Source: Micrococcales bacterium (GTDB lineage: Bacteria > Actinomycetota > Actinomycetes > S36-B12 > UBA10799). Taken from it: a stretch of 64,000 nt of DNA. Both the position numbers and the translations under genes were made by a program. The DNA lies in contig JADJCR010000003.1 in the NCBI GenBank assembly GCA_016703125.1, positions 62,001 to 126,000 on the forward strand. The letters are read 5' to 3'. The first letter of the stretch is position 1, and every line of letters starts with the position of its first letter. The notes beneath the pieces are model-generated. The model searched no databases. It saw nothing but the letters and a program-made list of their open reading frames with translations, and was not told the DNA's origin. Below, one piece after another: positions 27,497 through 36,658 of the stretch.

Positions 27497-28057
27497 ATGA
27501 ACACAAAGACCCTGGTCGCCGGCATCGCCGCAGCGCCCGTGTTCCTCGGTGCAGCCGTCGTGCCCAGCACCGCAGCGGTGCAGCCCGCCACGTCCGCGGC
27601 TGCTGCGCCGGCTGTCAAAGCCAAATCCACCGACCGGACCAAGCGCGCCTCGCGTGCCGCCGGTGTCTCCATGCGCACCAAGGGAACGCAGTACAGCCCC
27701 ACCCGGGCCGCGATGCGCCTGGAGCGCTGGGCCAAGCGTGGTACGCGCGGGTACCACAACCAGTGCCTGCGTCTGGCTGACAACGCTTACCAGCCGAAGG
27801 GCAACCGCACCAGCACGGCCTTGAGCCAGTGGAAGCGGGCCAAGCGCAAGGGATATGCCCATCCGCACAACCGCCGGCCCCCGGTGGGGGCGCAGATGTT
27901 TTGGCGGACCTCCAACCCCGCCGGCCACATCGCGACCTACGTCGGTAACGGCAAGGCCGTGACTAACATGCCGGGCGGCGCGGTCCGCAAGATCAACTGG
28001 AAGCGCATGAACCAATGGGGTCCCTACCTCGGCTGGGCCGAGCCGTTCTACGGCTGA
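27497..28057 (+). CDS. Secreted CHAP/NlpC-P60-like protein, paralogue 1
   Basis: A 186-residue exported protein; the signal peptide runs to about residue 27 (ending STAA), followed by an Ala-rich and then basic linker. The C-terminal 115 residues carry the pattern GYHNQCLRLADNAY, PVGAQMFW, and AGHIATYVGNGKAVTNMPGG. A cysteine at the start of a helix (C90), a His at the start of a strand (H144) and a conserved Asn 13 residues later (N157) are the order and surroundings of papain-like CHAP and NlpC/P60 cell-wall hydrolases. The domain is not a standard member, so the assignment is by pattern. The next gene is a paralogue. Confidence 0.7.
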   Translation: MNTKTLVAGIAAAPVFLGAAVVPSTAAVQPATSAAAAPAVKAKSTDRTKRASRAAGVSMRTKGTQYSPTRAAMRLERWAKRGTRGYHNQCLRLADNAYQPKGNRTSTALSQWKRAKRKGYAHPHNRRPPVGAQMFWRTSNPAGHIATYVGNGKAVTNMPGGAVRKINWKRMNQWGPYLGWAEPFYG

Positions 28058-28123
28058 GACACGTCGCGAATACAGCCCTGCCGCGGGCCACCTCGACCAT
28101 CGAAGAACCGTCTGGAGAACACT

Positions 28124-28741
28124 GTGAAACGCACCGCTTCGCTGATCGCCGGCGTCATGGCGGTGCCGGTGCTAGCCGGTTCCGTCGCCGCCTCCACCCC
28201 CCAGGCCCCGGCGCAGCCACAGATCCACCTGGCAACCGCGGGCACTCTGGTGGCCGCGACTCCGGGCAGTGCACGTGACACGGACCTCGTCCACGCCGCA
28301 GCCTGGGCCGAGCAGGACGATGCTCGCCAACTCCGGCGGGCTGCGCGGTCCGCGGTCTTGCGCACCTACGGCACGGCGAACACGGCCGAGGAGGCCGTGG
28401 GCCTGCTGAAGAAGTGGGCACGCGAGGGCGTCGGCGGATACCCCAACCAGTGCCTGCGCCTGGCCGATGACGCCTACCGCGCCTCCGCGCGCACCACGAC
28501 CGCGCTGGCACAGTCGAGCCGGGCCAAGGAGGCCGGAGTCGCCTACCCGGACAGTCGCGACATCCCGGTGGGTGCGCACATGTTCTGGCGGACCGATCAC
28601 CCGGCCGGGCACATCGCCACCTACGTGGGGGACGGCAAGGTCGTCACCAACATGCCGGGCGGCAGCATCAAGATCGTCGATTGGCACAAACTCAACGAGT
28701 GGGGTCCCTACCTCGGCTGGGCCAACCCGTACTATCGCTAG
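28124..28741 (+). CDS. Secreted CHAP/NlpC-P60-like protein, paralogue 2
   Basis: A 205-residue exported protein, tandem to paralogue 1. The signal peptide ends near VAAS (residue 24). A 60-residue variable linker with a helical, charged part precedes the shared domain: GYPNQCLRLADDAY (C110), PVGAHMFW, AGHIATYVGDGKVVTNMPGG (H163 and N176) and WGPYLGWANPYY at the end. Spacing between Cys and His is 53 residues, against 54 in the other two copies. Between the two genes lie 66 bp with no clear terminator, so they may be co-transcribed. The start is GTG 28124. Confidence 0.7.
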   Translation: MKRTASLIAGVMAVPVLAGSVAASTPQAPAQPQIHLATAGTLVAATPGSARDTDLVHAAAWAEQDDARQLRRAARSAVLRTYGTANTAEEAVGLLKKWAREGVGGYPNQCLRLADDAYRASARTTTALAQSSRAKEAGVAYPDSRDIPVGAHMFWRTDHPAGHIATYVGDGKVVTNMPGGSIKIVDWHKLNEWGPYLGWANPYYR

Positions 28742-28774
28742 CCTCCCCGGGTCGGCGCCCACGATGATGGGCGG

Positions 28775-30472
28775 GTGACCGCCTCGTTCCTGCGCACCTG
28801 GCTGCCCGGCCTGACGCCGGAACTGCGCCCCTTCGAGCGGCACAACGTCATCGCCGGGCTCACCGTCACCGCCTACCTCGTGCCCCAGGTGATGGCCTAC
28901 GCGATCCTCGCCGGACTCTCCCCGGTCACCGGTCTGTGGGCCGCCTTGGTCGCGGTTCCGCTGTACGCCCTGCTCGGGACGTCGCGCTGGCTCAGTTTCG
29001 GGCCAGAGTCCAGCGTCGCCGTGACCGCCGCAGTGATCGTGCCGGCGGTGGCCGCCGGCGGCACCTCCCCGGCCGCGGTCGCTTCGGCGCTGGCGTTGGC
29101 GGTCGGTGTGGTGGGCCTGCTGGCAAGCCTCCTGCGGATGTCGTTCGTGGCGGACCTGCTCGGCCGGCCCATCCTCGTCGGGTACATGGCGGGCATCGCG
29201 GTGCTCATGATCGACAGCCAGCTCGAACGTGTGACCGGCGAGTCGGTACCTGGCGACCCGGGGGTCCTCGAGCATCTCTGGCTGGTGATCGGTACGACCC
29301 CGCAGTGGTCGGCGGTGATCACCGCGGCCGGGGTGCTGGCCGTGCTGGTGGGGTTCGCCCGCACGCGTCTGCGCCCGTTCGCGCCATTGATCTCCCTAGT
29401 GGTGGGCGCCGCGATTGCAGCGGCGCTGTCGGCAAGTGGCCAGCCGGTGGAACTGCTCGGCGACATCCCGGCGGGACTACCCACCCCTGCGCTCCCGTCG
29501 GTACCCGCGTCGCTCGTGCCGGATCTCATGCTGGCCGCGGTGGGGGTATTGCTCGTGGCGTTCGCCGATGCCACGCTGACCGGGCGGTCGTTCCACCTCG
29601 TGCAGGACCCGCCTCTGCGGGCCCCCACCGAGTTGCGGGCCTTGGCGGTGGTGAACGTGGCCGCGGGATTCTTCCGCGGGATGCCGGTGTCCACCAGCGG
29701 CAGTCGCTCAGCGGTTGCCCGCGCGAGCGGTGCCACATCGCAGGGCTACTCGATCGCCGCCGCATTGTTCCTCGCCGTGGTCCTGCTCGTGGCCGGTCCC
29801 GTCCTCGAGGTAGTTCCGCAGGCGGCGCTGGGTGCGCTGGTGGTGTACGCGGCGGTGCTGCTCATCGACGTGCCGGGGTTCCGGGGGTTGTGGCGGTTCC
29901 AGCGCTCGGAGTTCCTCGTGGCCCTCGTGACCACGGCCGGCGTGCTGGTGTTCGGGGTCCTGTACGGGGTGCTCATCGCCGTGGGTCTCTCGGTGCTCCT
30001 GCTGCTCTTCGAGGTGGCTCGGCCGCACTCGGCGGTACTGGGTTTCGTGCCGGACCTCGCGGGCATGCACGACATCACCGACTTCCCCCAGACCCGCGAG
30101 GAGCCGGGCCTGCTGATCTTCCGGTACGACTCGCCCCTCTTCTTCGCCAACGCTGACAACTTCCTCACGAATGCGCGCACGGCGGTCCAGGAGCGGATGC
30201 CGGGCGTGGAGTGGTTCGCGCTGCAGAGCGAGGCGATCGTCGAGGTGGATTCGACCGCGGTGGAAGCCCTCGAGGTGCTCGTGCGAGAGCTGCGAGCCGC
30301 CGGCGTCCGCTTCGTGCTGGTGCGGGCCAAGAGCGAGTTGCTCGACGACCTGTCCCGAACTTCACTGATCGGCGAGATCGGCGAGGAGTACATCTTCCCG
30401 ACCCTGCCGACACTGGTCGGCGCCTTCCGGTCCCGGAAGTTCTCCGAGCCCGGAAGCGACGAGTCATCCTGA
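28775..30472 (+). CDS. SulP family anion transporter with STAS domain
   Basis: A 565-residue membrane protein of the SulP family (sulfate, bicarbonate or other anions). It has about 11-12 hydrophobic helices, with the family segments LTVTAYLVPQVMAYAILAGL near the N-terminus and GMPVSTSGSRSAVARASGA in the middle. A cytoplasmic STAS domain occupies about residues 440-550 (LLIFRYDSPLFFANADNF and the phospho-acceptor-like EVDSTAVEAL). The ion cannot be assigned. GTG 28775 follows paralogue 2 by 33 bases. The 3' end overlaps the convergent GT39 gene by nine bases. Confidence 0.9.
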   Translation: MTASFLRTWLPGLTPELRPFERHNVIAGLTVTAYLVPQVMAYAILAGLSPVTGLWAALVAVPLYALLGTSRWLSFGPESSVAVTAAVIVPAVAAGGTSPAAVASALALAVGVVGLLASLLRMSFVADLLGRPILVGYMAGIAVLMIDSQLERVTGESVPGDPGVLEHLWLVIGTTPQWSAVITAAGVLAVLVGFARTRLRPFAPLISLVVGAAIAAALSASGQPVELLGDIPAGLPTPALPSVPASLVPDLMLAAVGVLLVAFADATLTGRSFHLVQDPPLRAPTELRALAVVNVAAGFFRGMPVSTSGSRSAVARASGATSQGYSIAAALFLAVVLLVAGPVLEVVPQAALGALVVYAAVLLIDVPGFRGLWRFQRSEFLVALVTTAGVLVFGVLYGVLIAVGLSVLLLLFEVARPHSAVLGFVPDLAGMHDITDFPQTREEPGLLIFRYDSPLFFANADNFLTNARTAVQERMPGVEWFALQSEAIVEVDSTAVEALEVLVRELRAAGVRFVLVRAKSELLDDLSRTSLIGEIGEEYIFPTLPTLVGAFRSRKFSEPGSDESS

Positions 30473-32226
30473 CAGGTTGTACAGCGTCACACCGTCGACG
30501 GTGACGGACGGGAAGTTCTGCTGTACCCAGGTGCTGATCTGGGAACTCGTCTGCCCGCCGGCGATGAACCAGTGGATCCGCCCGTCCGCCACGTACTGCT
30601 GGAACCGCTCGAGGGTGGGGGAGGGGTCACTGCCGTTGAAGCCACCGATCGCCATCACGGGGTGGCCGGTGGCCAACTGGTAGCCCGCGGCGGTCTGACT
30701 GCCCACCCCGGCGGCGACCCACGTGTAGTCGGCCGCGTCCTGGGCGAGAGTGGTCACGAGGTCGCCGCTGACGTCGGGGGAGTCCAGCAGCCCGCCCGGG
30801 CCGCCAGCGGGCACGCGTTGCCATTTCCTCCGGTGCCGCCGGGCCACCCACTGTGGCGCCGCCGGCTCAGGCCGGCAGTGGGTAGCGCCCCGCTGGTCAC
30901 CCGGGATGCGGTCTGCAGGCTGAAGGCCGGACCGGACAGCAGCATCGCGACAATCAGGGTGCCCGCCAACGCGGTGCGCACCCTCGGCCCGCTGAGGTCG
31001 CCGAGTCCGAGGGCGATTCCGGCCACCACGGCCACCGCGATGACCAGCCAGCCGAGCAGGTCGTAGTCGCGCGCACGAGCAACGTGCCGCCGTACAGCGC
31101 GGAGCAGGCCAGAAACACCGCGAGGCCGCATAGGCCCCGCGCCGCCACAGCAGGGTGACCGCCGTGGCCCGCCAGCACAGCGATCGCCGGTGCCAGCGCA
31201 ACCGCGTAGTACTGGTGGATGATGCCCTGGCTGAAGCGAAGACGGCAAACGTCACGACCAGCCAGCCGCCCCACAGGATCGTGGACACCCGCTGCATCCG
31301 GCCGTCGGCCAGCACCCAGGCGAAGACGATCGCCGCGAGCGCCGCAGGCGGCGATCTGCCGGCCCAGTCGGCGTCGAACATCCGGTGCCAGCTCGGCGTC
31401 CCCAGCCACCGCCGCCCGCCCGGCACCGCCGCCCACGCTGCCGGTCTCATCGCCGGTCCGCCGCCCCAGGCCGTTGTAACCGAGGATGAGTTCGAGTGCG
31501 GAGTCGGTCTGCGAGCCGCCGATGTACGGGCGGATCGACGCGGGCACGAGTTCCACCACGGCCACCCACCATCCGCCGGCGACCACCAGGGCCGGCTGCA
31601 GTGGTCAGCATCGCGATCCGCCGCCGCGAGTGGACCAGGATGGCTGCGACGAACGCGGGGAGGACCAGGAAGGCCTGCAGACTCTTGGTGAGGAACGCGA
31701 GCGACCGCCGCCAGGACGATCAGCGCAGCCGCTCGGTTCGGTGCCCGCGCCACGGCGTAGGTCGCGGCGACCAGCAGCGGACCGCGGCATCGGGGTTGTT
31801 GAACCGGAACATCAGCGTGGCCACCGGCGTGGTGGCGAGGATGACCCCGGCGAGCAGTCCGGCTGGCCTACCGAAGTAGCGCGCCACGAACAGATACAGC
31901 AGTCCGACGGTCGCCACGCCCATCAGCGCCTGCCGGGCGAGATGCTCAGGAACTGAGGCCGAACAGGCGCACGACAGGGCCATGACCCAGATGGCGGCAG
32001 GCGGCTTGTCGATTGTGATCGCGTTGGCGGCATCGCTGGAGCCGAAGAAGAAGGCCTCCCAGTTCTGCGAGCCGGCCTGCGCGGCCGCGGGTAAGCTGCT
32101 GGCCCAGCCGGACAGGCCCCAGATGTACAGCACAGCGGTACCGGCAAGTGCGCCGCAGGGCCGGACGTGTCGGTCGCGGGCCTCGGCGGGGGTGGTGGCG
32201 GCGGCCCGTTCGAGCGTGGCGGTCAT
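30464..32226 (-). pseudogene. GT39-type membrane glycosyltransferase, multiply frameshifted
   Basis: Pieces of an ArnT/PMT-like glycosyltransferase can be followed across all three minus frames. The N-terminus from ATG 32226 has GSQNWEAFFFGSSDAANAIT, then DKPPAAIWVMAL and FNNPDA. The middle has WWVAVVELVPASIRPYIGGS and ELILGYNGLG, then STILWGGWLVVTFAVF and GIIHQYYAVALAPA. The C-terminus has DYTWVAAGVGSQTAAGYQLA, then GGFNGSDPSPTLERFQQYVA. At least seven frame changes are needed in 1.76 kb, yet few stop codons have accumulated. Such enzymes use polyprenyl-phosphate sugars to glycosylate lipids or proteins at the membrane. This is either a recent pseudogene or a badly assembled stretch. Confidence 0.75.
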
Positions 32227-33370
32227 CGAGTCCTCCTCGGAAGATCCAGTGGCGGAACAGGACGAACCGCACAAGGGTGGCGATCGAGTTGGCGGCGGTG
32301 AGGACGGCCAGTTCCATGCCTCTGCTCAAGGTCTCCGGGAGCAGGGCTGCCGTCGCGCTCGTGATGACCAGCGCGACGGCCAGCACCGCGTAGCCCTTGG
32401 CCTGGTGCAGCCACCAGTCGGCGCGCCCCGAGATGCCGAACGTGAAGCGGCGGTTCACCGCGGTGTTGGTTGCGGTCGCCAGGAGCAGGGCAGCGACGTT
32501 GGCGACCACCGGCTCCACCAGGGTGCGCGCCAACAGGTAGAGGACGGCGTAAACGGCGGTCGAGCCCAGGCCCACGGCCACGAACCGCAGCACCTGACCC
32601 GGCCCACGATCCTGGGGGACGTCGGCCATGCGGATGCGCCCGGAGGCGATGTCACGACCCAGGCGGGCGATCCCACGAAGGTCAGCCAGCGCGGTGGCCA
32701 TGATGTCCACGCTGGAATCCGGGTCGTCCACCCAGTCCACGGGCACTCGTGGATGCGCAGGCCGGTGCGTTCGGCGATCACGAGCAGTTCGGTGTCGAAG
32801 AACCAGTCTTCATCCTTGACCTGCGCCAGCAGCGCGGGCAGCCGGTCGGCTCGCACAGCCTTGAACCCGCACTGGGCGTCAGAGAACCGTGACCGCAGAG
32901 TCAGCCGCAGCAGCCGGTTGTAGCTGCGTGAGATGAACTCCCGCTTCTGGCCCCGGGTGACTCGTGACGCCGTGCTCAGGCGCGTGCCGATGGCGACGTC
33001 GGAGTGCCCGACAGCAGTGGCGCGACCAGGACCGGCACGAGGCCGGTGGAGAGGTCGACATCCATGTAGGCGACCACCCTGGCGGCCGCACCGCCCCAGG
33101 CCTGGCGCAGTGCGCGCCCGCGACCCTTCTGCTCCAGGCGCAGGTACTCCACCTCCCGGAAGGCCGGTCGCAAGTTCCCGGGCGATCCGCGGAGTCGCAT
33201 CGTTGCTCGCGTTGTCCGCGATCAGGATGCGATGGGTCCAGGTTGCGCCCGCGCGTATTCGACCAGGTCAGATGCTGCGACGCAGCGCATTGCTCGTTGT
33301 ACACGGGGACGACGATCTCACGTCGACCAGGCGGGTCCGGGGTGTCCCAGGCGACGTCGGTGGCTGTCAT
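32223..33370 (-). pseudogene. GT2-GtrA bifunctional glycosyltransferase, frameshifted
   Basis: The N-terminal half is a family-2 transferase of the dolichyl-phosphate mannose synthase type: REIVVPVYNEQ near the start, RLEQKGRGRALRQAW, VVAYMDVDLSTGLVPVLV, then DEDWFFDTELLVIAERTGL. The C-terminal half is a GtrA domain with four helices (LRFVAVGLGSTAVYAVLYLL to FVLFRHWIF). Several frame changes separate these parts. Such fusions make and flip polyprenyl-phosphate sugars that feed GT39 enzymes such as the next gene. The ATG (33370) overlaps the stop of the upstream small gene, and the expected stop (32223) overlaps the GT39 start, so the operon was built with coupled translation. Confidence 0.75.
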
Positions 33371-33817
33371 CTGACCTGATCCTCGGCGGAACCTGCGGCG
33401 GCGGCGGCGTCCGCCTGCTCCTGGGTGAGTTCGGGTTCGTGACGGCGGTCTCCAGGAATCCGTCGGGACCACCGGGCAATCGGCCGAGGAACTCCTGGAG
33501 CAGGTCCTGGTTGACGGTGCCATCGGCGTTGAACAGCATGGCGGCCAGGTCCTCCCCCTGGCTGGTGACATGCCCGGTTGGGCCGGGCCGAACTGGCCGG
33601 GACCGCCGAACTGTCCTGGACCGGTCGTGGCTGAGGCACCGGTGTTGCTGAGCCCCCATGCGCCTGCCGCCACCGCCAGCAGCGAGGCGGCGACCGTGGT
33701 GGCGCCCAGGATGTGGGCCTTGCGACGTTCGCTGGTGTAGAGGGCGTACCAGCGGCTCTGTGCGGCGGGTTCGGTCTGCGGGTCCGGGGATGCCTGGGGG
33801 TTCGGTGCGGTGTCCAT
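33367..33817 (-). pseudogene. Small single-pass membrane protein upstream of GT2-GtrA, frameshifted
   Basis: From ATG 33817 the frame gives a Pro/Gln-rich cytoplasmic start (MDTAPNPQASPDPQ), a basic patch (YTSERRKAH), a helix ILGATTVAASLLAVAAGAWG, and a Gly/Pro-rich segment (GQFGGPGQFGPAQPG). Two frame changes then lead to EDLAAMLFNADGTVNQDLLQ and finally QEQADAAAAAGSAEDQVR with stop at 33367. About 150 residues if restored. I know no function. Overlap of its stop with the GT2-GtrA start suggests that it belongs to the same glycosylation system. Confidence 0.5.
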
Positions 33818-33923
33818 GTCCGCACTGTGCGGCGTGCAGGTCGGAACCAGTCGGGAGGACGGTGAGAGTCCGGTGAGGAGCCTCGGACGTGGTCGGGCCG
33901 CGTAGAACACCTAGGGTGGGGCG

Positions 33924-35135
33924 GTGCCGGTCAACCCCACCCGTCGCCTGGCGGTCCTCACCGCGCTGCGGTGGTTCCCGGTCGGGCTCGTGGTCCCGGT
34001 CTTGGTGCTGCTGCTCGGGGCCCGCGGCCTGCCACTGGACCAGGTCGGGCAGGCGATGGCCCTCTACGGCATCGTGACCCTGTCCTTGGAACTGCCGACC
34101 GGTGGGTTGGCCGACGCGTGGGGGCGACGTCCCGTGGTGGTGGTCGCTGCGGTGCTCAACGCGGCCGGGCTGCTGGTCCTGGCGTTCTTCGGCGCACTGC
34201 CCGCGATCCTGGGCGGGATCGCCATGCTGGCATCGGCCCGGGCACTGTCGTCCGGGCCGATGGAATCCTGGTTCGTCGACTTCATGCACGAACTGGGGGA
34301 TCACCACATCGAACCCGGCCTGGCCAGGGGGCAGATCGCCGAGTCCTTGGCCCTCGGGCTCGGCTCGGTGATCGGTGGCCTGCTGCCCGTGGCGTTCGCT
34401 TCCCTGCCCCACACCGGTCAGGGTTTCCTGTCCTTGTCCGTGCCCTTTGTGCTGGCGGCGTGCATGCAGGTGGTCTTCGCGGTGGCCGCCGTGTTGCTGC
34501 TGACCGGGGAGACTGCACGGGAGCGGACCTCCGTGGCCTCGACGGTGGTAGCCGGTGCCCGGCGCAGTGTGAAGGACGCACCTGTGCGGCGGGTCATGGT
34601 CGTGGCCATGTGTCTAGGGGTCATGCTCAGCGGCATCGAACTGCTGGCGCCCAACACTTTCGCGGATCTGCTCGGCAGTCCGACTGCCGCATCGGGGCTG
34701 TACGGCGTGCTGACAGCGGTGGCCTTCGGCACCGCCGCGCTCGGTGCCGCGATGAGCGCCCGGATCCCGGGGCGGCGTCCCGCGGTGGCTGCCGGGGCTT
34801 ACGTCACCGGTGCCGGGATCGTGCTGCTGGTCGGGGTGCCGCTGATCGGCGTGGCCGCGGCGGCCTTCTTGCTCTTCTACGTGGTGATCGGAGTGCAGGG
34901 TCCGGTCATGGCCGGGCTGCTGCATGACCGCGTGGACTCGACGGTGCGCAGCACGATGATGTCCGTCGAGAGCCTTGCCCTGCAGGGTGGCGGCGCGTTC
35001 GCGAGCCTGGTGGTCGGTGCGCTGTCGGCGGGTGTGGGACTGGTGGCCGGCCTCGCAGTCATCGCCGTCGCGGCGGTGGCCGCCGCCGGCGCCCTGTGGC
35101 GCGATCTGGGGCAGTCAAGCTCCTCGCGGGTGTGA
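33924..35135 (+). CDS. MFS transporter
   Basis: A 403-residue transporter with about twelve helices. The family motif between helices 2 and 3 is GGLADAWGRRPVVVV. The loop between helices 6 and 7 (ETARERTSVASTVVAGARRS) is basic, as expected on the inside. Motif and length fit drug-type exporters, but the substrate is unknown. GTG 33924 is the start; the gene diverges from the frameshifted glycosyltransferase operon. Confidence 0.85.
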   Translation: MPVNPTRRLAVLTALRWFPVGLVVPVLVLLLGARGLPLDQVGQAMALYGIVTLSLELPTGGLADAWGRRPVVVVAAVLNAAGLLVLAFFGALPAILGGIAMLASARALSSGPMESWFVDFMHELGDHHIEPGLARGQIAESLALGLGSVIGGLLPVAFASLPHTGQGFLSLSVPFVLAACMQVVFAVAAVLLLTGETARERTSVASTVVAGARRSVKDAPVRRVMVVAMCLGVMLSGIELLAPNTFADLLGSPTAASGLYGVLTAVAFGTAALGAAMSARIPGRRPAVAAGAYVTGAGIVLLVGVPLIGVAAAAFLLFYVVIGVQGPVMAGLLHDRVDSTVRSTMMSVESLALQGGGAFASLVVGALSAGVGLVAGLAVIAVAAVAAAGALWRDLGQSSSSRV

Positions 35136-35191
35136 CGGATGTCACGTGAATACCGGTACTTCGGGACGCGAAATGTGGGTCACTGGAAAAT

Positions 35192-35725
35192 GTGCGCCGC
35201 CTTCTGTGCGCGGGAATCCTCGCCTTGCTGCCCCTCGGGGTGACTCCTGCGCAGGCCGCGCCCGGCTTCGGGATCGGCACGGAGATTGGGGCCGGTTGGT
35301 CGCAGGATCGCGAACTGCAGGTCTCCCGGGACGAGCCGATGCGGCCCATCGGGGTGACCCGTTCCCCGCAGAAGGCGGTGGCCTACCTGCAGAAGCTGGC
35401 CGAGGATCGCGCCAGCGGGTACTACGACCAGTGCCTGCGGCTGGCCGATGACGCCTACCTGCCCAAAGGCCCCCGGGTGGCCACGGCCTTCGATCAGTGG
35501 CGGCGGGCCAAGCGGGCCGGGGTCGCGCACCCCGATGACCGCGAACCCCCGTTGGGGGCGCAGATGTTCTGGGATCCCGGCCATGATGCCGGGCACGTCG
35601 CTACCTACGTGGGGGACGACCGGGCAGTGACCAACATGCCCGATGGCACCGTCAAGCGCATCAAGTGGCGAGAGATGAACGACTGGGGCCCGTACCTGGG
35701 CGGGGCCCTGCCGTACTACAAGTAG
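35192..35725 (+). CDS. Secreted CHAP/NlpC-P60-like protein, paralogue 3
   Basis: A 177-residue exported protein, shortest of the three paralogues in this window. The signal peptide ends at AQA (residue 22). The domain has GYYDQCLRLADDAY (C81), PLGAQMFW, AGHVATYVGDDRAVTNMPDG (H135 and N148), and WGPYLGGALPYYK at the C-terminus. Upstream of the domain is a 40-residue linker unrelated to those of the other two. It lies about 6.5 kb from paralogue 2, next to an MFS gene, and ends before a CoiA-like gene. The GTG at 35192 gives a good signal peptide. Function is inferred only from the Cys-His-Asn pattern. Confidence 0.7.
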   Translation: MRRLLCAGILALLPLGVTPAQAAPGFGIGTEIGAGWSQDRELQVSRDEPMRPIGVTRSPQKAVAYLQKLAEDRASGYYDQCLRLADDAYLPKGPRVATAFDQWRRAKRAGVAHPDDREPPLGAQMFWDPGHDAGHVATYVGDDRAVTNMPDGTVKRIKWREMNDWGPYLGGALPYYK

Positions 35726-35785
35726 CCGTCCACAGATTCTGAGCGGGATCTTCCGGCCGACGGGCGCAGTCGGTGGACTGGACCC

Positions 35786-36658
35786 ATGCCGCTGAGTGCC
35801 ACCGTCGACGAGGAACTGCTCTGCGCCCCGCTGCTCGACGAGGCCGCCTGGTCGCGGCTGCGGGGCCGCACCATCGTCCTGCAGCCGTGCGGCCATTCCG
35901 GCTTCCGCGGGTGTCCCCCACTGGGCACCCGCCGCTTCGTGCACGCCCGCGACAGTGCGTGTGCAGCCCGTGAGTCGCCCGAGCATCTGCACCTCAAAGC
36001 GGTGGTCGCCCGGGCAGCGGCCCAGGCCGGGTGGCAGGCCGACACCGAGGTGCCCGGAGACGGCTTCGTGGCCGACGTGCTCACCCGCGGCCCGTCCGGT
36101 CAGGTGGCTTTCGAGGTCCAGCGCTCCGCGCAGATCCTGCGCGAGTACGAGCGCCGGCAGGCCGGCTACGAGGCGGCTGGCATCCGCTGCGTCTGGCTGG
36201 TCGCGCGCATCCCCACCGGTCACCGGGCCGGAGCGGGGTTGCCCCTGTTCCTCGTGGACGGATGGCGGGAGCAGCCACGATGCGTCGTCAGCGGGCGGTC
36301 GATGGCGGTGCCGGTCTTCGTGCAGGCACTGCTGGCGGGGCAGTGCCGGTGGCGCGACAGTGTGCCGGGGCGGGCAGTGACCGTGGAGACGCTGCGCCAG
36401 ATGTGCCCGGTGTGTGCCACCGAGCGGGAGGTGGAAGTGGCCCGCTGGTCGCGCGGCGCCTGTGTCTGCGGGCTGCCCATCCTGCACAGCACCGGTAGCA
36501 TCGGATGGTCGCAGGCGCGCAGGTGCTGCGGTCATTGGGGACCCATGCTCACACTGGCCGCGGCAGTGCGAACCGAACCGAGCGCCCGGGAAGTGCCCGC
36601 CGGGCGTTGGTGCGTCAGTTCTTCAGAATCCCGTCTGTCACCAGAGCCGCCCGGGTGA
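35786..36658 (+). CDS. CoiA-like nuclease-domain protein with Cys-rich C-terminus
   Basis: A 290-residue cytoplasmic protein. The central part is CoiA-like: a helix HLHLKAVVARAAAQ, an acidic strand (EVPGDGFVADVL) and FEVQRSAQ, giving the D...E-x-Q pattern of restriction-type nuclease folds, then YEAAGIRCVWLV. Residues about 208-235 hold two CxxC-type pairs (CPVCATE and CVCGL) that could bind zinc. CoiA proteins take part in competence or recombination in Firmicutes; in actinobacteria the role is unknown. The last 44 bases overlap the 3' end of the convergent peptidase gene. Confidence 0.7.
   Translation: MPLSATVDEELLCAPLLDEAAWSRLRGRTIVLQPCGHSGFRGCPPLGTRRFVHARDSACAARESPEHLHLKAVVARAAAQAGWQADTEVPGDGFVADVLTRGPSGQVAFEVQRSAQILREYERRQAGYEAAGIRCVWLVARIPTGHRAGAGLPLFLVDGWREQPRCVVSGRSMAVPVFVQALLAGQCRWRDSVPGRAVTVETLRQMCPVCATEREVEVARWSRGACVCGLPILHSTGSIGWSQARRCCGHWGPMLTLAAAVRTEPSAREVPAGRWCVSSSESRLSPEPPG

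Noticed and set aside
30464..31753. A single 429-residue ORF on the minus strand
   Set aside because: Only the last 110 residues or so and a short central piece are in the real GT39 frame; the rest of the product is out of frame.
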